Below, piece after piece: positions 1 to 9,298 of a stretch of 64,000 nucleotides of DNA. This stretch comes from Xanthomonas sontii (GTDB lineage: Bacteria; Pseudomonadota; Gammaproteobacteria; Xanthomonadales; Xanthomonadaceae). The notes under the pieces were generated by a model. It had not been told where the DNA came from, did no database searches, and worked only from the letters and a program-made list of their open reading frames with translations. The position numbers were made by a program, and so were the translations under genes. The stretch is taken from the NCBI RefSeq assembly GCF_040529055.1, contig NZ_CP132342.1, positions 2,292,001 through 2,356,000 of the forward strand, given 5' to 3'. The first letter of the stretch is position 1. Every line of letters starts with the position of its first letter.

Positions 1-1008
1 GCGCTGATCTTCGCGCCCGGGTTTAGCACCTACGACCAGGTCAGCCAACTGGCCGGCCGCGGCGTCGGCATGGACGTGGTGCGCAACGAAGTGCGCCAGC
101 TCGGCGGCTCGGTGGACATCCACTCGGTGCGCGGCCAGGGCGTCACCTTCACCCTGCGCCTGCCGCAGACCCTGGCGGTCACCCAGGCGGTGTTCGTGCA
201 GATCGGCGAGACCACGTTCGCGGTGCCGGTGGCGTCGGTCAGCGGCATCGGCCGCATCGGCCGCGAGCGCTTCGAGGCCGGCACCGGCGGCTACCGCTAC
301 AGCGGCGAGGAATATGCGCTGCACGACCTCGGCTCGCTGGTCGGGCAGGCGCCGGCACGCGCCGAAGGCCAGGCGCAGGTGCCGTTGCTGTTGGTGCGCG
401 CGGGCGACCTGCGCGCGGCGGTGGCGATCGACCAGGTGCTCGGCAACCGCGAAATCGTGGTCAAGCCGGTCGGCCTGCAGATCGCCTCGGTGCCCGGCAT
501 CTACGGCGCCACCATCACCGGCGACGGCCGCGTGGTGGTGATCCTCGACATCGCGCCGCTGGTGCGCCGCTTCCTGGCGCAGCCGCAGCGGCCGGTGGTG
601 GAGGCCGCGCCGACCGAGCAGCGGCGCGTGCCGCTGGTGATGGTGGTCGACGACTCGCTGACCATGCGCAAGGTCACCGGCCGCGTGCTGGAACGGCACA
701 ACTTCGACGTGGTGTCCGCGCGCGACGGCGTCGAGGCGCTGGAGCGCCTGGAAGAGCGCGTGCCCGATCTGATGCTGCTGGACATCGAGATGCCGCGCAT
801 GGACGGCTACGAACTGGCGACCGCCATGCGCGCGGATCCGCGCTACGCCGCCGTGCCGATCGTGATGATCACCTCGCGCAGCGGCGAAAAGCACCGTCAG
901 CGCGCCTTCGAACTGGGCGTGCAGCGCTATCTCGGCAAGCCTTACCAAGAGTTGGATCTGATGCGCAACGTCTACGACCTGCTGGGGATCGCCCGTGTTC
1001 GCGAATGA
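1..1008 (+). CDS. chpA: ChpA/PilL hybrid chemotaxis histidine kinase, C-terminal part
   Basis: Frame 1 is open from the window edge, so the N-terminus (Hpt domains, dimerisation and most of the ATPase domain) lies outside. The visible 335 residues begin in the HATPase domain, with the G-box GRGVGMDVV around window codons 20-28. A CheW-like domain follows at about codons 60-200, and then a receiver domain at about 212-330. The receiver has the paired acidic residues (VVDDS), the phospho-acceptor Asp in LLDIEMPRMDG (codon 261) and the conserved Lys in LGKPY. This order is typical of ChpA/PilL kinases, which control twitching motility through PilG/PilH and cAMP signalling. The stop overlaps chpB by 14 bp, so the two are translationally linked. 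Confidence 0.93.
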   Translation, partial: ALIFAPGFSTYDQVSQLAGRGVGMDVVRNEVRQLGGSVDIHSVRGQGVTFTLRLPQTLAVTQAVFVQIGETTFAVPVASVSGIGRIGRERFEAGTGGYRYSGEEYALHDLGSLVGQAPARAEGQAQVPLLLVRAGDLRAAVAIDQVLGNREIVVKPVGLQIASVPGIYGATITGDGRVVVILDIAPLVRRFLAQPQRPVVEAAPTEQRRVPLVMVVDDSLTMRKVTGRVLERHNFDVVSARDGVEALERLEERVPDLMLLDIEMPRMDGYELATAMRADPRYAAVPIVMITSRSGEKHRQRAFELGVQRYLGKPYQELDLMRNVYDLLGIARVRE

Positions 1009-2332
1009 CGGCGACGCCACCTCCACGCCGGTCGCGTTGCTGGCCCGTCCCGGCAAGGCGCGCGAGCGCCTGCGCGAAGCGCTGCACCTGGTCGGCGCGG
1101 CGATCGTGCTGGAGGACGACCCCGGTGCGATCGACGCGCAGACCCTGTCCGACGCTGCGCCGGCGGCAGTGCTGATCGCGCTGGAGCCGGCGATCGAGGA
1201 CGCGCTGGAGCGGCTGGATGCGGCGCTGGCGATGCCCGGCGTCACCGTGATCTTCGACGAGGCCGAACTGGCCGCGCGCCGCGAAGGCTGGGAAGCGCAG
1301 CGCTGGGCGCGGCATCTGGCGGCCAAGCTGCAAGGCCACCAGGATGTGCTGCCGCCCGGCCGCGAGACCGAGACCGGCCTGCAGCCGGAGCCGGGCCTGC
1401 CGGCGACGCCTGCGCAACTGCACGACGACGCACCGATCGGCCTGCACGTCGAAGAAGCCGCCGGCTTCGCCGAGGCCGCGCCGGAAGACGGCATGTATGC
1501 CTGGCAGCCGCCGGCGGACGTCGCGCCCGGTTTCGAGGACCTGCAGTTCGCCCGCGCCGAAGCCGCTGCCAGCGAAGCGTCTGCGCAGCCGGCTGCGCCG
1601 CACGTCGATGCGACACCGGCTGCGCCCGCCGCCACACCTGCCGCGCTGCCGGCCAGTGCCTGGTCGCTGGTCGACGATGACGCGCCCTTGCCCGCCGCCG
1701 CGCCGCGCGCGCCGCAGCACATCCCGCAGTTCTCCACCGAAGGCCTGTCGCTGGTCGCGCTGGAGTCCGAAGAACCCGCGGCCACGAGCGGCGCCGGTGC
1801 AGGCGCCGCCGCGCGCGGTGCGGTGCTGGTGATGGCCGGCATCGGCGGCCCGGACGCGATCCGTCGTCTGCTCGCCGCGCTGCCGGAGAGTTTCCCGCTG
1901 CCGCTGCTGGTGCAGTTGCGCCTGGACGGCGGCCGCTACGGCAACCTGGTCAAGCAGATCGCGCGCGTGTCCGCACTGCCGGTGCTGCTGGCCGAGGCGG
2001 GCGAGCCGGTGACCCCCGGCAACGTCTACATCCTGCCCGACGACGTCGGCGTGCACGGCACGGCCGGCCTGCGCTTCGTCGCCCAGGACGCCGGTGCCTC
2101 CGTGGTCGCCGGCCTGCCGGCCGCGCACAGCGCGGTGCTGCTGCTCAGCGGCAGCGATCCGCAGCAGGTGGAGGCCGTGCTGGCGCTGGCTGCGCAGGGC
2201 GCCTGGGTGGCCGGGCAATCCGGCGACGGCTGCTACGACCCCGCCGCCGGCGCGCAGCTGATCCTGCAGGGCCATCCCGGCGGCGATCCGGCGCAACTGG
2301 CCCAGGCCTTGACCGCGCGGTGGAGCGGCTGA
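995..2332 (+). CDS. chpB: CheB-like protein ChpB with degenerate methylesterase site
   Basis: A GTG start lies inside the end of chpA. The protein has 445 aa. Residues 1-270 are a poorly conserved, Ala/Pro-rich region without a recognisable receiver. Residues 277-440 resemble the CheB methylesterase fold, aligning from VLVMAGIGGPDAIRRLL through VTPGNVYILPDD. The CheB Ser motif GASTGG reads MAGIGG here (residues 280-285), so the nucleophilic Ser is absent. The ITQHMP segment holding the catalytic His reads VQLRLD. The GMGNDG segment holding the Asp is also not recognisable (LSGSDPQQ). Position after chpA and before chpC matches the Xanthomonas chp operon. A structural or regulatory role without esterase activity is inferred. 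Confidence 0.85.
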   Translation: MFANDGDATSTPVALLARPGKARERLREALHLVGAAIVLEDDPGAIDAQTLSDAAPAAVLIALEPAIEDALERLDAALAMPGVTVIFDEAELAARREGWEAQRWARHLAAKLQGHQDVLPPGRETETGLQPEPGLPATPAQLHDDAPIGLHVEEAAGFAEAAPEDGMYAWQPPADVAPGFEDLQFARAEAAASEASAQPAAPHVDATPAAPAATPAALPASAWSLVDDDAPLPAAAPRAPQHIPQFSTEGLSLVALESEEPAATSGAGAGAAARGAVLVMAGIGGPDAIRRLLAALPESFPLPLLVQLRLDGGRYGNLVKQIARVSALPVLLAEAGEPVTPGNVYILPDDVGVHGTAGLRFVAQDAGASVVAGLPAAHSAVLLLSGSDPQQVEAVLALAAQGAWVAGQSGDGCYDPAAGAQLILQGHPGGDPAQLAQALTARWSG

Positions 2333-2405
2333 GCGAGGCGGCACACGCCATTCATCGCTGCGCCCGCATCGCGCGTTTTTTCCGCTTTCAGGACGAAGTC
2401 ACTCC

Positions 2406-2882
2406 ATGAGCAGCTACGCCAGCAACGACGAAATCCGCGGTGTCCTCATCCTGGCCGGCAGCGAGCGCGTGTTGCTGCCCAACGCCACCATCGCCGAAGT
2501 GATGTCGCGCGTGCCGGTCGAACCGCTGCCCGACGCCCCGCACTGGCTGCTCGGCCAGATCGCCTGGTACGGCTGGAAAGTGCCACTGGTTTCCTTCGCC
2601 CGCCTGACCGGCCTGGGCGCCGAGATCGTGGCCGCCAACAACAAGATCGTCGTGCTCAAGGCCCTGGGCGGCAACCCCGACCTGCCGTACGTCGCACTGC
2701 TCACCCAATCCTTCCCGCAACTGATCTCCGTCCCCCGCGACGGCCTGCTCGCCGACGCCTCCGAAGAAACCCTCCCGCCGGGCGTGCACATGCGTGTGCT
2801 GCTGGGCGAACAGAGCGCCTTGCTGCCGGATCTGGAGGCGATCGAGGGGATGGTGGTGGAGCGGTTTGCGGCGGTCATCTAG
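2406..2882 (+). CDS. chpC: CheW-like adaptor ChpC
   Basis: This 158-aa CheW-domain protein starts 73 bp after chpB. Features of the CheW fold include LILAGSERVLLPNATIAEV near the start, the segment GQIAWYGWKVPLVSF around residue 55, and a C-terminal run of strand-like segments. CheW proteins couple chemoreceptors (PilJ in this pathway) to the kinase ChpA. ChpC is the last gene of the pil-chp operon in xanthomonads and pseudomonads. A terminator-like hairpin follows the stop directly, supporting the operon end. The ATG at 2406 has only a weak AGGA 14 nt upstream. Confidence 0.88.
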   Translation: MSSYASNDEIRGVLILAGSERVLLPNATIAEVMSRVPVEPLPDAPHWLLGQIAWYGWKVPLVSFARLTGLGAEIVAANNKIVVLKALGGNPDLPYVALLTQSFPQLISVPRDGLLADASEETLPPGVHMRVLLGEQSALLPDLEAIEGMVVERFAAVI

Positions 2883-2888
2883 ATCGGC

Positions 2889-2912
2889 GGCCGTCTTGCA
2901 ACGGCCTTGCTT
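2889..2912 (+). terminator. Terminator-like hairpin after chpC
   Basis: GGCCGT (2889-2894) pairs perfectly with ACGGCC (2901-2906) around a 6-nt loop and is followed by the T-rich TTGCTT. It lies 7 nt after the chpC stop. The stem is short and the T-tract interrupted, so this is a moderate call. Confidence 0.5.
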
Positions 2913-3245
2913 CTGACTGCGTACCGCAACCATCCTGGCCGATGCTATGCGCGCTTGAGCGAAAGCCGCAGCGGCTTGTTGCCAGTGGATAGGGCCATCG
3001 TCTAGCATCGCTTCTCGTAATGACAAGGATTGTCGTATGCGCAACGTGCGTGCACCCGTTCGCTGTACTGCGTCGCTCAGGGATGACGCGACCGCCACCT
3101 CTAGGGCATTCCACCTGTTTGGTTCTTCCATAACACTGCCGAGCCTTTGGCCGCGCGCTGTTGCGCGTCGATCGGCCTCCGGCTGGACAGGCAGTTGGCA
3201 ACCGCTGACTCGATTGGCTTGATCGACTTCCTGCAAGGACGCGCG
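2913..3245. other. Intergenic gap before the rhs gene
   Basis: No supported gene. The rhs reading frame stays open upstream to about 3147, but that stretch lacks a convincing start and the signal peptide begins at 3246. AAGGA at 3234-3238 serves as the ribosome binding site for that start. Confidence 0.5.
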
Positions 3246-6200
3246 ATGAACACGATGCACCACGAACGTACCTCCGGCGGCGCCAGCCGCCTTGCGCCGG
3301 TGATGGCGATGTTCTTTCTGTTCATGGGTTCGGCGTTCGCCGGGACAGAAGGGCCGAAGCAGAAATTCGTGGTCCGCGACGCGGAGGGAGGTGATCACGG
3401 CACCTACACCACTCAGGCGGAAGCAGAAGCGGCGATCAAGACGATTCCTGGGCCTAAGTACCAGGAGGATGCCTATCAATACGCGGACACTATCAAGAGT
3501 TCAGTTGTTCGAGAGGATGGCGCCACGCTGATTACGTATTGGCTCGGACGTGAGAAGGCAAAGGACGAAGATTGGGTATACACCTCAGGGAATGTGGAAA
3601 AGATAGCGACTGAGCAAGAGGCCTATGCTTTGCTTGAACAGAGGGCGAGGCAAAAGGCACCTCAGTGCGGATCGCCGCAAATCGTTCCAAGGAATAATTG
3701 GGGGGATAACAGTTCGGGTCCTTACCCGCAGTATGACGTTGGGTATGAAATGCAGGCGCGACAGTTTACCGTCAATGCCTTTTTCAAGGACTGCAGCGAT
3801 ACGTATGCCTATGGAGATTCGATCAGTCGAAAGAGACGTACCGAGTGTGCGCGACCTTACACCCAATGGCACATCAGTGATCAGGGCTGCACGAACAAAG
3901 TGATCTTCGCCACCATCGAAGTCTCCACTCTGCAGTGCGGCGATGAGCAAGGTAAGGCAGGTAATCCAGTTGGCGCCGGCAACTCCGGCTTGGTCGGCAA
4001 CCCCTGCGACGTCAAGACCGGCGAGAAATTCCAGGCCGAGCGCGACCTGGATCTGGGCTGGATCACCCTGACACGCTACTACCACTCGGGTATCGCACTG
4101 AATACCGGTGGTTTCGGCCCTGGCTGGACCTTCTCGCACAGTCTGCACCTGACCATCCAGGGCGATACGCTGGGCCTGATCGAGGGTAGCGGCTATGCCG
4201 TTCCGTTCCGCAAGATGGGAGCCGAGTATCGCGCGGCCAACGCCTCGGACGAGCGCATCGTCGCCAACGGCGACCAATGGATCCTGTATCGCCAGGATGC
4301 CATCTACACCTTCGATGCCAAAGGCAAGCTGGTCTCGCGCATGGCCGAGGATGGCAGCGGGTGGGTGTACGGCTACAACACACGTGGGCGCTTGCAAAGC
4401 ATCGCGTCGCTGCAGGGGCGCTCCATCGAACTGGTGTATGCCGACGACAACGACGACGCGCTCATCACCGGCATCGTCTCAGCTGGGGTGCAGCTGGCCA
4501 GCTACGGCTACGACCAGCAGCGCCTGGCGAGCGTCACCTATGCCGACGGCAAGAGCCGGATCTACCACTATGAGGACACGCGGTTCCCGCGCCATCTGAC
4601 CGGTGTGACCACGGAGGACGGCCAGCGCTTCAGCACCTTCGCCTACGACGAGGTTGGCCGTGCGATCTCCAGCCAGCACGCTGCCGGTATCGACGGCATC
4701 ACCCTGGCTTACTCGGCTGCCGGCACTCGCGTCACCGATGCGCTGGGCGATGTCAACGATTACACGATGACCGAGGCGGGTGGTGCCTCGCCGAAGGTCG
4801 CCACCGTGGCCAGAACCGACGGGAAGCTGCAGTACAGCTACAACGATCAGTCCAGCGACTTCCGCCGCCGGCTCAGCAGCGTCACCGATCGCCGTGGCAT
4901 CCAGACCCAGCACAGCTACGCCGAAGCGACCGAGAACGGTGTCGCGGTGAATATTCACACCGTGCGCGAGGCGGTCGGGCAACCCCAGGAGCGCACCACG
5001 ACGACGCGTACCGCGGCTGGCAGCAATCGACTGCTGTCGGTGCAGACCGGCGGGCGCACCGTGTCCTACAGCTACAACGATCGCCTGCAGCCGGTGCAGA
5101 TGACGAGCAGCGACACGGCCACCGGCAAGCAGCGCACTGTCACCTACAGCTACTGCGAAGCGGCGGACGTGGCGGCGACCGACAGCACCTGCCCGATTCT
5201 GGGCCTGCCCAAGTCGGTCGATGGCGCGCGCACCGACGTCAACGACATCACCAGCTTTACCTATTACCCCGGCGACGACAGCACCTGCGCCACGTCCCCG
5301 ACCACCTGCCCGCACCGCAAGGGCGACCTGTGGAAGGTGACCAATGCGCTGGGCCAGGTCACCGAGTACCTGGCCTACGACGGCGCCGGCCGCGTGCTGT
5401 CGGCGAAGGACGCCAACGGCGTGATCACCGACTACACGTATCACCCGCGCGGCTGGCTGACCGCCAGCAAGGTGCGCGGAGCCGACGACAGCAGCGAGAG
5501 CGACGATCGCATCACCGCCATCGACTACTGGCCGACCGGCCTGGTCAAGCAGGTGACGCAACCCAATGGCGCGTTCACCCGCTTCACCTACGATGCGGCG
5601 CACCGGCTGACCGATATCGCCGACAACGCCGGCAACACCATCCACTACACCCTGGACAATGCCGGCAACCGGTCCAAGGAGGACACCAAGGACGCCTCGG
5701 GCACGCTCAAGCGCACCCTCTCGCGGGTGTACAACCAGCTTGGCCAACTCGCGACGCAGGCCACCGCGCAGGGCGATCCGACCGACTTTGGCTACGACGG
5801 CAACGGCAACACCAAGACCGTCACCGACGCGCTCGGTCATGCCACCCAGAACGACTACGACCCGCTCAACCGCCTGGCGCGCACGCTGCAGGACGTGGGC
5901 GGCATCGCCGCCGAAACCACCTTCGGCTACGACGCCCTGGACAACCTGACCAAGGTCACCGGCCCCAAGGGCCTGGACACCACCTACGCCTACAACGGCC
6001 TGGGCGACCTGACCAAGCTCACCAGCCCGGACACCGGCAGCACCACGTACACCTACGACAGCGCCGGCAACCGCGCGACGCAGACCGATGCGCGCAACAT
6101 CAAGACCAGCTACGGCTACGACGCGCTGAACCGCCTGACTCAGGTCACCTATCCGACCACCAGCCTCAACGTCAGCTACACCTACGATGTCAGCCAGAGC

Positions 6201-7892
6201 ACCTGCGCCAGCGGCGAGACCTACGCGGTGGGCCGCCTGACCCGGATGCAGGACGGCAGCGGCAGCACCGACTATTGCTATGACCGCTTCGGCGATCTGG
6301 TGCGCAAGGTGCAGTCCACCAACGGCAAGGTGTTCGTGGTCCGCTACGCCTACACCAAGGCCGGGCAGCTGAGCCGCCTGACCTACCCGGACGGGGCGGT
6401 GGTGGACTATGTGCGCAACGCCCAGGGCCAGGCCACCGAGGTCGGCGTGACTCCGCCTGGCGGCACGCGCCAGGTGCTGCTGAACCAGGCCACCTACTAT
6501 CCGTTCGGCCCGGTGGCTGGCTGGACCTACGGCAACGGCCGTCCGATGCAGCGGGTGCTGGATCAGGACTACCACCCGCTGGCGGTCAACGACACCCGTA
6601 GCGACGGCCTGGCGGTGGGCTTTGCCTTCGACCCGGTCGGCAACCTCAGCGCGCTGACCGCACCGGGCAACACCGCGCCGGTCATCAAACTGGACTACGA
6701 CCCGCTGGGCCGGCTGACCGCGTTCAAGGACGGCCCGACCGATACGGTGATCGACGGCTATACCTACGACGCCACCGGCAACCGCCTCAGCGCCAAGGTC
6801 AACACCACCACGCAGACCTACAGCTATCCGACCACCAGCCACCGCCTCAGCAGCGTGGCCGGCACCGCACGCAGCTACGATGCGGCTGGCAACACCACGG
6901 CCATCGGCGGCACCGCCGTGCAGTACGTGTATGGCGCCAACGGCCGACTGACACAGGTCAAGCGCAGTGGCACCACCGTGGCGAACTATGCCTATAACGG
7001 CCGCGGCGAGCAGGTGCGGCGGGTGGGCAAGACCAACGTCTACACGCTGTACGACGAGAGCGGCCATTGGATGGGGGATTACGACGCCAACGGTGCGGTC
7101 GTACAGCAGGCGATCTGGCTGGACGACCTGCCGGTCGGCGTGCTGGCCAAGACCACGCTGCGCTACGTGCAGCCGGATCACCTGGGCACGCCGCGTGCCG
7201 TCATCGACCCGGTCCGCGACGTGGCGATCTGGCGCTGGGACCTGAAGGGCGAGGCTTTCGGCGCCACCGCCCCGGACCAGGATCCGGACAAGGACGGCAC
7301 GGCCTTCGTGTTCGATATGCGCTTCCCTGGGCAGCGTTACGACGCGCTGAGTGGGCTCAACCAGAACTACTTCCGTGACTACGAGCCGGGTACTGGGCGG
7401 TATGTGCAGAGTGATCCGATTGGGTTGAGAGGAGGTGCTTCTTCCTACCTTTACTCCTTGGGTACGCCCACTCGTCTCTATGATCCATTTGGGCTCGAAG
7501 TTGTCTGGGACACCAAAACTTGTGCCGGTCAGCTAGGGCTAACTACTTGCGATGGCAAGGGGGGCTTTATGGTAAGTAACTGTAACAATGGTTGTGATCG
7601 TGAATGCACTCAGAAGCACGAGAATGAACATATAAGGTTCTTAGAGGCTGTTCATCCAGGAGCATGTTTGGGTCGCCCTCTTGGTGCAGCTCCGTGGCCC
7701 CAAAGTTATAGGGCGGACAGTGATGACTACGCTCGTGAGTTTCATGAAACGGAATGCAGGGCGGATGCTATTACCATCGATTGCATTTCTAAAATTGGTA
7801 AAATTACGCCGCTGGACGCGAGTGCAAAGCGCAACCTTCTTGATGCAATCAAGCGCCGGGAGTCTAGAAAATGCGAAGACTATGGATTCTAA
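3246..7892 (+). CDS. Rhs/YD-repeat polymorphic toxin with HExxH-containing C-terminal tip
   Basis: The ATG at 3246 is preceded by AAGGA and begins a Sec-type signal peptide: hydrophobic core LAPVMAMFFLFMGSAFA, likely cut before GTEG. The protein has 1548 aa. About residues 230-420 hold a DUF6531-like Rhs entry module (GNPCDVKTGEKFQ...). Dozens of YD repeats follow (GYDGNGN, TYDSAGN, FGYDALDNL). The Rhs core closes at residues 1380-1396 with YEPGTGRYVQSDPIGL. The remaining roughly 150 residues are the variable toxin tip. It is Cys-rich, AT-richer than the core, and carries H1458-E-N-E-H1462, a zinc-metallopeptidase motif. The next gene overlaps its 3' end and is the likely immunity gene. Toxin activity is inferred from architecture. 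Confidence 0.9.
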   Translation: MNTMHHERTSGGASRLAPVMAMFFLFMGSAFAGTEGPKQKFVVRDAEGGDHGTYTTQAEAEAAIKTIPGPKYQEDAYQYADTIKSSVVREDGATLITYWLGREKAKDEDWVYTSGNVEKIATEQEAYALLEQRARQKAPQCGSPQIVPRNNWGDNSSGPYPQYDVGYEMQARQFTVNAFFKDCSDTYAYGDSISRKRRTECARPYTQWHISDQGCTNKVIFATIEVSTLQCGDEQGKAGNPVGAGNSGLVGNPCDVKTGEKFQAERDLDLGWITLTRYYHSGIALNTGGFGPGWTFSHSLHLTIQGDTLGLIEGSGYAVPFRKMGAEYRAANASDERIVANGDQWILYRQDAIYTFDAKGKLVSRMAEDGSGWVYGYNTRGRLQSIASLQGRSIELVYADDNDDALITGIVSAGVQLASYGYDQQRLASVTYADGKSRIYHYEDTRFPRHLTGVTTEDGQRFSTFAYDEVGRAISSQHAAGIDGITLAYSAAGTRVTDALGDVNDYTMTEAGGASPKVATVARTDGKLQYSYNDQSSDFRRRLSSVTDRRGIQTQHSYAEATENGVAVNIHTVREAVGQPQERTTTTRTAAGSNRLLSVQTGGRTVSYSYNDRLQPVQMTSSDTATGKQRTVTYSYCEAADVAATDSTCPILGLPKSVDGARTDVNDITSFTYYPGDDSTCATSPTTCPHRKGDLWKVTNALGQVTEYLAYDGAGRVLSAKDANGVITDYTYHPRGWLTASKVRGADDSSESDDRITAIDYWPTGLVKQVTQPNGAFTRFTYDAAHRLTDIADNAGNTIHYTLDNAGNRSKEDTKDASGTLKRTLSRVYNQLGQLATQATAQGDPTDFGYDGNGNTKTVTDALGHATQNDYDPLNRLARTLQDVGGIAAETTFGYDALDNLTKVTGPKGLDTTYAYNGLGDLTKLTSPDTGSTTYTYDSAGNRATQTDARNIKTSYGYDALNRLTQVTYPTTSLNVSYTYDVSQSTCASGETYAVGRLTRMQDGSGSTDYCYDRFGDLVRKVQSTNGKVFVVRYAYTKAGQLSRLTYPDGAVVDYVRNAQGQATEVGVTPPGGTRQVLLNQATYYPFGPVAGWTYGNGRPMQRVLDQDYHPLAVNDTRSDGLAVGFAFDPVGNLSALTAPGNTAPVIKLDYDPLGRLTAFKDGPTDTVIDGYTYDATGNRLSAKVNTTTQTYSYPTTSHRLSSVAGTARSYDAAGNTTAIGGTAVQYVYGANGRLTQVKRSGTTVANYAYNGRGEQVRRVGKTNVYTLYDESGHWMGDYDANGAVVQQAIWLDDLPVGVLAKTTLRYVQPDHLGTPRAVIDPVRDVAIWRWDLKGEAFGATAPDQDPDKDGTAFVFDMRFPGQRYDALSGLNQNYFRDYEPGTGRYVQSDPIGLRGGASSYLYSLGTPTRLYDPFGLEVVWDTKTCAGQLGLTTCDGKGGFMVSNCNNGCDRECTQKHENEHIRFLEAVHPGACLGRPLGAAPWPQSYRADSDDYAREFHETECRADAITIDCISKIGKITPLDASAKRNLLDAIKRRESRKCEDYGF

Positions 7893-8161
7893 TTTTTTTG
7901 GTATCAATAATTTCAGCGGCCTCTGCAGGAGAGGTTTGCCAAACTTTTCCTGGTGTGGATCATGATTTGCCGGCTGTAGTTAAGGAGAAACTCAAGGAGG
8001 AAAGGATGGGTGGATTCCAGTTGGTTAACAGAACCGTGTGCGATGTCCATGTAACTTGGTATGCTTTACCGCCGAATTTTCCGCCTTCGCAACCCTGGCC
8101 GCCCGGGGTTATGAAGCTGATTTCATGGGATGCGAAGAAGAACAAGGTGGAAGTTCTTTAG
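7871..8161 (+). CDS. Small secreted protein, putative immunity partner of the Rhs tip
   Basis: This 96-aa protein starts inside the end of the rhs gene (22-bp overlap). The first 19 residues form a signal peptide (MRRLWILIFLVSIISAASA, then GEVC), so the mature protein of about 77 residues is probably periplasmic. No family was recognised. The position directly after a toxin tip, the overlap and the shared low GC are typical of cognate immunity genes. A periplasmic location would fit a toxin that acts in the envelope or periplasm. An alternative is an accessory secreted protein. Confidence 0.7.
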   Translation: MRRLWILIFLVSIISAASAGEVCQTFPGVDHDLPAVVKEKLKEERMGGFQLVNRTVCDVHVTWYALPPNFPPSQPWPPGVMKLISWDAKKNKVEVL

Positions 8162-8400
8162 CGGGACTTTGAATAAGCCACTGACTGAGTAATGCGGCCG
8201 ATCAGGATGGGTTCTGGTTCAAAATAGCTATGCCGCAGCGATTGAGTATAGACATACGGTCAACATCCATGCGGCGTGCCAAACGGTCTGGTAATCCCTG
8301 GGGCGAACGACGGCCGCGCGCGTCGGCGCGGCGTGTAGTGGTGTTATTAACAAAGCTACGAAAAAGTTGTCGATCCAGTGGCGTGACCGAATGCGACTGA
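8162..8400. other. Spacer between immunity gene and orphan Rhs tip
   Basis: No supported gene. It separates the immunity-like gene from the duplicated Rhs core end and shows no recognisable Rhs sequence. Confidence 0.45.
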
Positions 8401-9298
8401 TTGGATTACGACGCCAATGGTGCGATCGTGCAGCAGGCGATCTGGCTGGACGATCTGCCGGTCGGCGTGCTGGCCAAGACCACGCTGCGCTATGTGCAGC
8501 CGGACAACTTGGGCACGCCTCGTGCCGTCATCGACCCGGTTCGCGACGTGGCGATCTGGCGCTGGGACCTGAAGGGCGAAGCCTTCGGCACCACCGCCCC
8601 GGACCAGGATCCGGACAAGGACGGGACGGCGTTCGTGTTCGATATGCGCTTTCTTGGGCGGCGCTACGATGCGTTGAGTGGGCTCAATCAGAACTACTTC
8701 CGCGATTACGAGCCGGGCACTGGGCGGTATGTGCAGAGTGATCCGATTGGGTTGATGGGAGGAGTTAGCTCTTACAGCTATGTCTTCAGTAGTCCGTTCT
8801 CTTTTATTGATCCGCTTGGATTGACTCCAGATCCCGCTTGTGCTGCTGCATGGATAACGACATGCACGGTTGTTGGCGGAGGGATTGGGTACTGGGGGGG
8901 GGATTTTGGGGGGGCTTGCAGGCTCTGAGGTTCCTGTAGCTGGAAATGCGGCGGGCTTTGTCGTTGGATCTCAACTGGGCGGAATGGGAGGCGCAGCTGC
9001 TGGAGGGTTGACCGGTGGAGCAACTGCAAGTGTCGTCTGTCCCGAAGAAAAAAAGTGTCCGCCTTGTAAGTTGATGGATGGCACTCAAATCGCTCCGGGA
9101 ACTATTGGTTATAGGCATGACTTGGTTCCGCCATCCACGCCTCATTATCCATACGCTGGCGACCATTACAATTTGTATCGGGCAAACCAGAATCCAAATA
9201 ATTGTTGGTGCTTTTGGCGGCCTATCGGTGCGTCTGATGCCGCAGGTGGGCTGCCTCCTCCGCCAGGATCGATACCAATTCAGGAATTTGTTAACTAA
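8401..9298 (+). pseudogene. Orphan Rhs C-terminal tip, frameshifted at a G9 run
   Basis: It starts (only a TTG available) with the duplicated core end, then after DPIGLMGG a new tip begins. The core frame ends at 8928. The tip continues in the next frame to 9298 (…CPPCKLMDGTQIAPGTIGYR…HYNLYRANQNPNNC…). Removing one G from the G9 run at 8894-8902 joins the two frames into GYWGGILGGLAGSEVPVAG. The tip has a Gly-rich hydrophobic segment and then a Cys-rich end. It has no own signal peptide or proper start, so it is a silent cassette. The frameshift may be decay, phase variation or a sequencing error. Confidence 0.85.
8403..8759 (+). repeat. 357-bp direct repeat of the Rhs core end (copy of 7076-7432)
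   Basis: The bases 8403-8759 match 7076-7432 colinearly without gaps (constant offset 1327) and differ only by scattered substitutions. The repeat covers the last conserved Rhs core segment up to DPIGL. Such a repeat lets an orphan tip recombine onto the full-length rhs gene, replacing the expressed toxin. Confidence 0.92.

Noticed and set aside
4479..7181. 900-codon open frame on the minus strand opposite the rhs gene
   Set aside because: Shadow of the YD-repeat coding sequence in GC-rich DNA; no start signal or domain.
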